The translations under genes were made by a program, and so were the position numbers. Shown here one piece after another: positions 5,364 to 10,972 of a stretch of DNA of 10,972 nt. The notes beneath the pieces are model-generated. The model worked only from the letters and a program-made list of their open reading frames with translations, had not been told where the DNA came from and did no database searches. How positions within the stretch are numbered: the stretch's first letter is position 1; the number at the start of each line of letters is the position of its first letter. The DNA is from an uncultured Oscillospiraceae bacterium. Lineage in GTDB: Bacteria > Bacillota > Clostridia > Oscillospirales > Oscillospiraceae. The stretch covers positions 1 to 10,972 of the forward strand of contig CAJTOE010000083.1 of assembly GCA_910577805.1 (NCBI GenBank), in the 5' to 3' direction.

Positions 5364-7686
5364 AACCCTGGCCGCCGCCAACAAGAGCGAACGGGAACCG
5401 TTCAAAATTCCCCGCAGTGTGCAGCAGTCCATCCCCATCCAGCGGGTATTCCGGGACGGCATCTGGCAGACTGGCCGCAATCGGTACAGCCGGACGTGGC
5501 GGTTTGCGGACATCAACTACTCCGTGGCGTCCCATGAGGACCAGCAGGAAATGTTTCTGGCCTACTGCGGCGTTCTCAACAGCCTGCCCACCGGGGCCAC
5601 CGCCAAAATCACCATCAACAACCGCCGTCTCAATGGCACTGACTTCCAGCACAGTGTCCTCATGCGCTTGAAGGGGGACGAGCTGGACCGCTACCGCCAG
5701 GAGTATAACGGCATCCTCACCGAGAAGGCGCTGGAGAGCAACAATCTCATTCAGGACAAGTACATCACAATCTCCGTTGCCCGGAAAAGCATCGACGAGG
5801 CCCGTACCTTTTTCAAGCGGGTGGATATTGACCTGTCCAAGAGCTTTGGCAAGCTGGACAGCGGGGCCAAGCCCCTGGACAACCATGAGCGCCTGCGGAT
5901 CTTCCATGACTTCTTCCGGCCCAGCGAGGAACGGGACTTTCAATTCGACCTCTCCGCCGCCATGCGCCGGGGCCATCACTTCAAGGACGCCATCGCCCCG
6001 GACGGGATGCAGTTCAAAGCGGACCACTTCGAGCTGGGCGGCAAGGTGGGCCGCGTCCTGTTCCTCCGGGAGTACGCCAGCTACATCAAGGACCGCATGA
6101 TTACCGACCTGTCCGACTTCTCCCGGAACCTTATGCTGTCCATCGACATTCTGCCCATTCCCACCAACGAGGCCGTGAAGGAAATGCAGGCCCGCATCCT
6201 GGGCGTGGAGAGCGACATCACCCGCTGGCAGCAGAAGCAGAACGCCAACAACAACTTTACCGCCACCGTCCCCTATGAGCTGGAACAGCTCCGGGCAGAG
6301 AATAAGGAGTTCCTGGACGACCTCAGCACCCGCGACCAGCGCATGATCTTCGCCAATGTCACCCTGGTCCACATGGCCGACACGCTGGAGCAGTTGGACG
6401 CGGACACCGAGACCTTGCAGGCCATCGGTAACGAGAGCCTTTGCCAGTTCTCCGTCTTGCGCTACCAGCAGGAGGACGGGCTGAACACCGCCCTGCCCTA
6501 TGGCCTGCGCCGGGTCAGGACCACCCGTACCCTCACCACCGAGAGCGCCGCCGTCCTCATGCCCTTCCGCGTCCAGGAGATACAGGATGCCGGGGGCATC
6601 TACTACGGCGTCAACGCCGTCAGCAAAAACCTCCTGATCTGCAACCGAAAGCGGCTGTTGAACCCCCACGGCTTTATCCTGGGCGTGTCCGGCTCCGGCA
6701 AATCCTTCAGCATGAAGGAGGCCATCACCTTTATTGCTCTGTCCACCAGTGATGATATTATCATCATCGACGCCGAGCGAGAATATGGCGACCTGACCCG
6801 TGCCCTGGGCGGGGCCGTGATCGAGATTTCCCCCAACAGCCCCCACCACATCAACCCTCTGGAGATTACCAGGGGCTACGGCACCGGCGAAAACCCCGTA
6901 GCCATGAAGTCCGAGCTGCTTATGAGCATTTGCGAACAGCAGATGGGCGCGGGCCAGTTGGGGGCTTTCCACAAGTCTATCATTGACCGCTGCACCGCCA
7001 ATGTCTACCATGAGCTGATCGCCAGCGGCGGCAAGTCCCGGCAGCCCATCCTGTCCGACTGGCGAAACGAGTTGAAGCGCCAGCCGGAACGGGAGGCGGA
7101 GGAACTGGCCCTGGCCTCCGAGCTGTTTGTGGAGGGCAGCTTGAATATGTTCGCCCACGAGACCAACGTGGATATTGCCAACCGGATCATTTCCTTCGAC
7201 CTGTACGAAATGGGGGAGCAGCTCAAGCCCACGGCGCTGAACGTCACACTGGAGACCATTCAGAACCGCGTGGCCGCGAACCGTCTGGCAGGGAAATACA
7301 CATGGGTATTCGTGGACGAGGTTTACCTTTTCTTCCGCTACTACTACTCCGCGCAATTCCTGTATAAGTGCTGGAAGCGGTTCAGAAAATACGCCGCCGC
7401 CATGACCGCCGCCACGCAGAATGTGGAGGAATGTCTGCGCTCCGACACCGCCCGGCTTATGTTCGCCAACAGTGAGTTTTTGGTGCTGCTGAACCAGGCG
7501 GCCACCGACCGGGCCGAGCTTGCCAAGCTGCTGAATATCTCCACCAATCAAATGTCCTACATCACCAGCGCCGAGGCGGGCCACGGCCTGATCCGCGTGG
7601 GCGGCTCCATCGTCCCCTTCGCCAACGAGTTTCCCAGGGATACGGAGCTGTACCGCTTGATGACCACGACCCCCGGTGACAGGTAG
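5356..7686 (+). CDS. virB4: VirB4/TraE-family conjugation ATPase
   Basis: The product is 776 residues. The start overlaps PrgI and is preceded by a G-rich site near 5342. VirB4 is the universal ATPase of type IV secretion, powering channel or pilus assembly at the inner membrane. The N-terminal half (about 1-400) is the family's membrane-docking and oligomerisation region, including FFKRVDIDLSKSFG (152-165). The ATPase part has Walker A GVSGSGKS (443-450), IIIIDAEREY (468-477), Walker B WVFVDE (650-655), and TAATQNVEECL (684-694), which matches the conserved glutamine-containing motif seen after Walker B in this family. No motif is missing and length is normal. Palindrome copy 4 begins 9 bases after the stop and a strong terminator directly follows that, so this gene ends a transcription unit. 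Confidence 0.96.
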   Translation: MIKTLAAANKSEREPFKIPRSVQQSIPIQRVFRDGIWQTGRNRYSRTWRFADINYSVASHEDQQEMFLAYCGVLNSLPTGATAKITINNRRLNGTDFQHSVLMRLKGDELDRYRQEYNGILTEKALESNNLIQDKYITISVARKSIDEARTFFKRVDIDLSKSFGKLDSGAKPLDNHERLRIFHDFFRPSEERDFQFDLSAAMRRGHHFKDAIAPDGMQFKADHFELGGKVGRVLFLREYASYIKDRMITDLSDFSRNLMLSIDILPIPTNEAVKEMQARILGVESDITRWQQKQNANNNFTATVPYELEQLRAENKEFLDDLSTRDQRMIFANVTLVHMADTLEQLDADTETLQAIGNESLCQFSVLRYQQEDGLNTALPYGLRRVRTTRTLTTESAAVLMPFRVQEIQDAGGIYYGVNAVSKNLLICNRKRLLNPHGFILGVSGSGKSFSMKEAITFIALSTSDDIIIIDAEREYGDLTRALGGAVIEISPNSPHHINPLEITRGYGTGENPVAMKSELLMSICEQQMGAGQLGAFHKSIIDRCTANVYHELIASGGKSRQPILSDWRNELKRQPEREAEELALASELFVEGSLNMFAHETNVDIANRIISFDLYEMGEQLKPTALNVTLETIQNRVAANRLAGKYTWVFVDEVYLFFRYYYSAQFLYKCWKRFRKYAAAMTAATQNVEECLRSDTARLMFANSEFLVLLNQAATDRAELAKLLNISTNQMSYITSAEAGHGLIRVGGSIVPFANEFPRDTELYRLMTTTPGDR

Positions 7687-7695
7687 AACCATGTC

Positions 7696-7722
7696 GAAAT
7701 ACGTCTCAATTTGAGACGCATT
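7696..7722 (+). repeat. Palindrome copy 4 of 5, after VirB4 and fused to a terminator
   Basis: AATACGTCTCAA (7698-7709) and TTGAGACGCATT (7711-7722) pair around T7710 with one mismatch (A7701 against C7719), which would be a G-U pair on the opposite strand. The left flank ATGTCG is conserved, while the outer right side has been replaced by the first base of the terminator stem at 7723. It is the most degenerate copy in its outer arms. Confidence 0.78.
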
Positions 7723-7762
7723 ATCAGCCCTTCACCGATGCCGGTGGAGGGCTGATTTTTAT
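7723..7762 (+). terminator. Strong intrinsic terminator of the PrgI-VirB4 unit
   Basis: ATCAGCCCT (7723-7731) pairs with AGGGCTGAT (7748-7756). The stem continues inward with T7732-G7747 and CACC/GGTG (7733-7736 with 7743-7746), leaving a 6-base loop and 14 paired positions in all. TTTTATT follows. The T tract is on the plus-strand side only, so it stops transcripts from VirB4. The minus-strand cargo gene's stop codon (7759-7761) lies inside the T tract. This terminator means the C40 peptidase gene downstream needs its own promoter or antitermination. Confidence 0.88.
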
Positions 7763-8361
7763 TGACCTGCCAACTCCCGGTATGCGGCGACCTCTTGATA
7801 GAACTGCTCCGCATAGTCACGGGCCAGCCGCTCCACTTCCACAGCCTGTTCCTCTTTCGAGAGACGGTTCATGTAATGCAGCGGCTGGTCTGGATATTCC
7901 GCCGCGATACGGCTGGCCGCGCAGTTGGTCAGGACGTGGGCCAGCAGCTCCCGCAGCACTTCCGGCGGGAGCTTACCGGCAACAGGATAAAACACATCTT
8001 CAAAGACCGGAATGTCCCCAAAATCAGAGAGCGTCCTATATGCCGGAATATCCCCAGGTACTGCTTGCAGCAGAAGCATATAAGCGGTGTTGTCCCGCCA
8101 GTTGTCATAGATTGAGGCCAAGAGGGGCCTGTCCCCACAGCGCAGGCCATAGGGCTCCAGGTGCTCCAGCAGGATAAGGCAGAGCGCCCGGACCGAAGCG
8201 GCGGTCCTGTCCTGGGCATCCGGGAAATAGGGCTTTACCTGGTTTATCAGCCAGTCAAAGTCCATCTGTTTTTCCAGCCTGCGGGCAAAGGAAGTTTTCG
8301 GCACCATCATTTCAAGAGTAAAGCCCAACAGAATCACCCCCCATTGTCCACATTCTACCAT
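7759..8361 (-). CDS. Unrecognised 180-200 residue accessory protein, antisense to the transfer genes
   Basis: The longest frame starts at ATG 8361 (200 residues), but no ribosome binding site precedes it. A G-rich GGGGGGTGA on its strand (about 8334-8342) would better serve a TTG at 8328, and ATGs at 8310 and 8307 are further options, so the N-terminus is uncertain. I recognise no catalytic motif, membrane segment or zinc-binding pattern. The visible protein is soluble, acidic to neutral and probably largely helical, with LEKQMDFDWLINQVKPYFPD near the start, RALCLILLEHLEP in the middle, and a charged helical C-terminus (SKEEQAVEVERLARDYAEQF). Amino-acid content is normal and codon use resembles that of its neighbours, so it looks genuinely coding. 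It sits between VirB4 and the C40 peptidase, genes usually adjacent in this element type, and is therefore likely cargo. A host-interaction or regulatory role is possible but unsupported. Confidence 0.7.
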   Translation of the reverse strand: MVECGQWGVILLGFTLEMMVPKTSFARRLEKQMDFDWLINQVKPYFPDAQDRTAASVRALCLILLEHLEPYGLRCGDRPLLASIYDNWRDNTAYMLLLQAVPGDIPAYRTLSDFGDIPVFEDVFYPVAGKLPPEVLRELLAHVLTNCAASRIAAEYPDQPLHYMNRLSKEEQAVEVERLARDYAEQFYQEVAAYRELAGQ

Positions 8362-8415
8362 GGCCGCACCATTTTGTATATCTCAATTTTCATACCAAGA
8401 GCGTTATTTTGTAAA

Positions 8416-8422
8416 AAGGGGG
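8416..8422 (+). promoter_or_regulatory. Ribosome binding site of the C40 peptidase gene
   Basis: AAGGGGG is followed by a 6-base spacer and ATG 8429. The in-frame ATG at 8360, which would add 23 residues, has no such site and lies in the divergent intergenic region. The 67 bases between the two divergent genes should hold the promoter for this gene, but I see no clear -35/-10 pair. Confidence 0.7.
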
Positions 8423-8428
8423 AATATC

Positions 8429-10690
8429 ATGCCGTCACCCAAGGAAAAGCCCAAAGGGGCGAAAACGAAAAAGAGCGCCGGGAAAGTCGCCGCCCGGTCC
8501 CAGCCCGCCATTTCCGCGAAGCAGGCGGCCAAGCTCTTGAAGGATAAATACGTCCAGCAGCTTGACCAGCACCAGCCGGAAGGCGAGAGCATCGAGGTCC
8601 AGGCCGTCGATCAGGTGGAGGGGGCCGGGATCTGGGCCGTGGACGAGCTTCTGACCCATGAGCGGCCCCGTTCTGACCGCCAGCCGGACAAGCGGATCAA
8701 GGAGCGGCCCAGGGATGTGCCGGAGACACCGGCCCCTGCGGACGCCCCGGCATCCGTCCCGGAGGGCGAAAGCCCGCCGCCCCGCCAAACCAGCGTGAGC
8801 TCCCGCCAGCGTGCGGGACCCTTGCCAAAGGAGCGGGCAGCCCAGGTGAAGGGGCAGCACCCGCCAGCGCCCCCTGCGGAGCACTCCGCGCCAGCAACGC
8901 CCGCCGCACCAGCGGACACACCTGCCCACACCATGCGGATCAAGGAGCGTCCCGCCGTCCGACTGAAAGAGCAGAGGACCGGGACCGCTGCTCCCAGCAT
9001 AAAAGAAAAACCTTCTTCTCTCTCAAATCAATCTATCCCATCCATCAAATCAATCCGATCCATCCCATCTTCCAATGGGAGGCCAGCGGCAGGCCCTTCC
9101 ACCTACCCGACGGGAAAGCAGTTAGGCGCGGGGCCGCGCTCCATTCGCAGGAGCGTCAGCACCGCCGCCAAACCAGCCAGTTCCCCGGCGGCCCCAGGCA
9201 GTTCCGCCCGATTGAAGCGGGAGGCCCGCCGTCAGACAGTTGGAAAGCCCCGGCAGGGCCTGTCGCAACAGCCGGGACCCTCCGCCCAGGGCAAGACCCC
9301 CGGCGCTTTGAAATCTGTCCGCAGTACGGGCCGGGATATACTCCCGCGTACAGGAGCAAGCGCCAAGGGCAGCACCCCCAAAATCCGGGGAGCCGTCTAC
9401 CGAAAAGGCGTTTCCGTTCCCAAAGCCGCACGCGCCCCAATCAAGTCCGCTGTCTCCCGGCCTGTCCGGGGCCTCCGGCAGAACGCCCAGCGGCGCATGA
9501 CCCAGCAGGCCGTACAGCAGGCGGGGAAAGCGGCCAAAACCTCAGCCGTGGTCCTGAAAAAAGCGGCGGTTGCTGTGACAAAGGCGGCGTCTGCCCTTGT
9601 CAGCGCCCTTGCAAGTATCATCGGCGGCAGTATCCTGCTGCTGGCCCTGGTGGTAGTCGTGGTGATCGCCGCCATCGCCAATTCTCCCTTCGGCCTGTTC
9701 TTCGCTCAGGAGCCGAACGCGCCGGGTGCTGTATCCGTTGCCCAGGCGGTGGGGACGGTCAACATGGCCTACAACAGCCGGTTGGAGCTGCTGCAAGCCG
9801 GGGACTATGACACGATTACCCTGGACGGGCAGGCCCCGGACTGGGCGGACGTGCTGGCGGTATTTGCCGTCAAGACCGCCGGGGCCGATGTGGACGGTCT
9901 GGATGTGGCCACGCTGGACTCCGACCGGGTGAACAAGCTGACCGCTGTGTTTTGGGATATGACCGGGATCGCCGTATCGGAAGATACTATTGACCATCCG
10001 GCCAGCGGCGATACAGAAGCATGGACGGAGAAGGTTTTGCATATCACCATCACGCCCAGGACAGCGGACGATATGCGTGTCTCCTATGCTTTCTCCGACT
10101 ACCAAAACAGCGCCCTTGATGAGCTGCTGGCCGACCGGGCCGCGCTGTCCTCTCTGGCCGGGAGCCTTGCTATCACCAGCGCCGATGTGCGGGAAGTGCT
10201 GGATGCCCTGCCGGACGGTCTGGACCCGGCCCGCCGGGAGGCCGTACAGACGGCCCTCCAGCTGGTGGGCAAAGTCAACTACTTTTGGGGCGGCAAGAGC
10301 CGTGCCATTGGCTGGGACTCCCGCTGGGGACAGCTTACTAAGGTGTGGGCCGCTGGAAGCTCATCTACCGGCACTTACCGGCCGTTTGGCCTTGACTGCT
10401 CCGGCTTTGTGGATTGGATATTCAACAACAGCCAGGGCTATATCATCGGCCACGGCGGTGGCGTAATCATGCAGCACCGCTACTGCACCAATATTTCCCA
10501 GACCGAGGCCCAGCCGGGGGACCTGGCTTTCTACCCGGACGACAGCCACATCGGGATCATTGTGGGCCGGAACGAGGCCGGAAAGCTGCTGGTTTGCCAT
10601 TGTGCCAGCGGACAGAACAATGTTGTCGTAACCGAGTTTGGCGCGTCCGGCTTTACCGTTGTAGGAAGGCCGGATATTTTTGGCCCATGA
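8429..10690 (+). CDS. Membrane-anchored NlpC/P60 (C40) peptidoglycan hydrolase of the conjugation system, CD1108-like
   Basis: The product is 753 residues. Residues 1-about 385 are a basic, proline-, serine- and alanine-rich low-complexity cytoplasmic region with recurring IKERP-like motifs (90-94, 171-175, variants at 179-183 and 191-195). A single membrane helix follows (about 390-417, SIIGGSILLLALVVVVVIAA). The external part begins with a domain (about 430-580, including WADVLAVFAVKT and LHITITPRTADDM) typical of clostridial mobile-element proteins of this kind. It ends in a C40 domain (about 600-753) with DCSGFVDWIF (catalytic C657), DDSHIGIIVG (H707) and CHC (H724 as the likely third polar residue). 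The enzyme would cleave stem peptides of the cell wall to let the conjugation channel through, the job of VirB1-like or Tn916 Orf14-like proteins. No transglycosylase domain is present. The gene lies between two terminators and probably forms its own unit. The CD1108 family label is from memory and less certain than the C40 call. Confidence 0.9.
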   Translation: MPSPKEKPKGAKTKKSAGKVAARSQPAISAKQAAKLLKDKYVQQLDQHQPEGESIEVQAVDQVEGAGIWAVDELLTHERPRSDRQPDKRIKERPRDVPETPAPADAPASVPEGESPPPRQTSVSSRQRAGPLPKERAAQVKGQHPPAPPAEHSAPATPAAPADTPAHTMRIKERPAVRLKEQRTGTAAPSIKEKPSSLSNQSIPSIKSIRSIPSSNGRPAAGPSTYPTGKQLGAGPRSIRRSVSTAAKPASSPAAPGSSARLKREARRQTVGKPRQGLSQQPGPSAQGKTPGALKSVRSTGRDILPRTGASAKGSTPKIRGAVYRKGVSVPKAARAPIKSAVSRPVRGLRQNAQRRMTQQAVQQAGKAAKTSAVVLKKAAVAVTKAASALVSALASIIGGSILLLALVVVVVIAAIANSPFGLFFAQEPNAPGAVSVAQAVGTVNMAYNSRLELLQAGDYDTITLDGQAPDWADVLAVFAVKTAGADVDGLDVATLDSDRVNKLTAVFWDMTGIAVSEDTIDHPASGDTEAWTEKVLHITITPRTADDMRVSYAFSDYQNSALDELLADRAALSSLAGSLAITSADVREVLDALPDGLDPARREAVQTALQLVGKVNYFWGGKSRAIGWDSRWGQLTKVWAAGSSSTGTYRPFGLDCSGFVDWIFNNSQGYIIGHGGGVIMQHRYCTNISQTEAQPGDLAFYPDDSHIGIIVGRNEAGKLLVCHCASGQNNVVVTEFGASGFTVVGRPDIFGP

Positions 10691-10697
10691 TAATGTC

Positions 10698-10726
10698 GAA
10701 ATGTGTCTCAATTTGAGACGCATTTC
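10698..10726 (+). repeat. Palindrome copy 5 of 5, after the C40 peptidase
   Basis: GAAATGTGTCTCAA (10698-10711) and TTGAGACGCATTTC (10713-10726) pair over 14 positions around T10712, with a T-G wobble at 10704 and 10720, the same variant as copy 3. The left flank ATGTCG is conserved, and the right flank CCCGA resembles that of copy 1. It starts 7 bases after the stop codon and is followed 5 bases later by a terminator stem. Confidence 0.8.
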
Positions 10727-10742
10727 CCGATGGCCCTATACT
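10713..10742 (+). promoter_or_regulatory. Possible promoter built from the palindrome arm and terminator stem
   Basis: TTGAGA (10713-10718) in the right arm of palindrome copy 5 and TATACT (10737-10742) in the left arm of the terminator are 18 bases apart, each a 5 of 6 match to the sigma-A consensus. A transcript would start near 10749, inside the terminator loop, so it could not form the terminator and could serve the gene at 10820. This may be chance. Confidence 0.3.
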
Positions 10743-10773
10743 GCCCATTGTGGCGGTATAGGGCCGATTTTTT
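10732..10773 (+). terminator. Strong intrinsic terminator after the C40 peptidase gene
   Basis: GGCCCTATACTGCC (10732-10745) pairs with GGCGGTATAGGGCC (10752-10765) over 14 positions with one G-T wobble and a 6-base loop. The sequence GATTTTTT follows. The T tract is on the plus-strand side. It separates the conjugation unit from the PP-loop gene. Confidence 0.9.
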
Positions 10774-10819
10774 GCGTTTTCCGGCGAAAAATGTTAGCAT
10801 TTTCGGGGGTGATTTTACT

Positions 10820-10972
10820 ATGCTGACCTGGAGTACACTCGACATTTTAAGCTATGGGGCGGGGACACCCAGCACAACGCTGGCCCTTATGTCCTGCCAG
10901 AACGCCCAGCGCGGCCCGCCCTATCCGTTTCCAAAGGTGCCCGTCTATGACGCGGTGATCTTCTGCGACCTG
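10820..10972 (+). CDS. N-terminus of a PP-loop, PAPS-reductase-like (adenine nucleotide alpha-hydrolase) protein, cut by the window edge
   Basis: Only the first 51 residues are present. ATG 10820 follows GGGGGTGA (10805-10812) with a 7-base spacer. The protein opens MLTWSTLDILSYGAGTPST, where SYGAGTPST (residues 11-19) is in the position of the ATP-pyrophosphate-binding PP-loop. VYDAVIFCDL (42-51) matches the second strand of the fold, which carries the acidic residue found in PAPS reductase-like enzymes. Members of this superfamily activate sulfate or nucleotides, or sulfurate nucleic acids. Which reaction this one performs cannot be told from the fragment. Versions with YGAG in place of SGG recur in mobile elements. 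The gene stands after a terminator and so is probably a separate cargo or accessory unit. Confidence 0.7.
   Translation, partial: MLTWSTLDILSYGAGTPSTTLALMSCQNAQRGPPYPFPKVPVYDAVIFCDL

Noticed and set aside
8378..8395. Possible sixth, degenerate palindrome (TCTCAATTT upstream of the peptidase gene)
   Set aside because: Only 9 bases match one arm and centre, and the other arm is not complementary, so chance is likely.
8360..8428. ATG 8360 as start of the C40 peptidase
   Set aside because: It has no ribosome binding site and falls in the divergent intergenic stretch; AAGGGGG before ATG 8429 is far better.
226..10726. Palindromes as a CRISPR array
   Set aside because: Copies are 1.5 to 3 kb apart with genes between them, without regular spacers or Cas genes.
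10785..10805. Small hairpin CGAAAAATG...CATTTTCG ahead of the PP-loop gene as a regulator
   Set aside because: It is short and AT-rich with one bulged base; it overlaps only the edge of the ribosome binding site and could easily be chance.

Overview
This window is a stretch of the conjugation module of an integrative conjugative element, or a related conjugative plasmid, from a GC-rich Gram-positive anaerobe. The likely host is a gut clostridium of the Oscillospiraceae type. That host call is an inference from the high GC content, the strong AGGAGG-like ribosome binding sites and the gene order, which matches Tn1549-like clostridial conjugative transposons (coupling protein, small pilin-like protein, VirB6-like protein, PrgI, VirB4, C40 peptidase).

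Layout from left to right. Positions 2-217 hold the 3' end of an unidentified gene whose product ends in LPKTGY. Next come a pentapeptide-repeat protein (318-1232), the VirD4/TraG coupling ATPase (1242-3008), an overlapping small VirB2/Maff2-like membrane protein (2992-3327) and a polytopic VirB6/TrbL-like protein (3426-4265). A minus-strand accessory gene for a pRiA4b ORF-3-like protein with two added zinc-binding modules follows (4271-4930). The plus strand resumes with PrgI (5019-5363) and the VirB4 ATPase (5356-7686), which overlap. A second minus-strand accessory gene of unknown function follows (7759-8361), then a large membrane-anchored NlpC/P60 (C40) cell-wall hydrolase (8429-10690). 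The window ends inside a gene for a PP-loop, PAPS-reductase-like protein (10820 onward). No rRNA, tRNA, CRISPR array, transposase or integrase is visible.

The most striking unexplained structure is a family of five dispersed, near-identical palindromes. Their core is AAATGCGTCTCAA, one central base, then TTGAGACGCATTT, and each carries a conserved TGTCG on its left flank. They lie at 226-265, 3381-3409, 4973-5001, 7696-7722 and 10698-10726. All are intergenic, all point the same way relative to transfer-gene transcription, and they divide the region into modules. One can itself form a terminator, two sit right against the Shine-Dalgarno sequence of the next gene, and two sit right against strong intrinsic terminators. 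Both antisense accessory genes lie beside a copy. They could be operators for one regulator, RNA processing or attenuation hairpins, or mobile palindromic repeats; the sequence alone does not decide.

Working together, VirD4 would deliver the relaxase-DNA complex to the channel, and VirB4 would energise the assembly of VirB6, PrgI and the pilin-like protein. The C40 hydrolase would open the peptidoglycan locally. The two antisense genes and the PP-loop gene look like accessory cargo.
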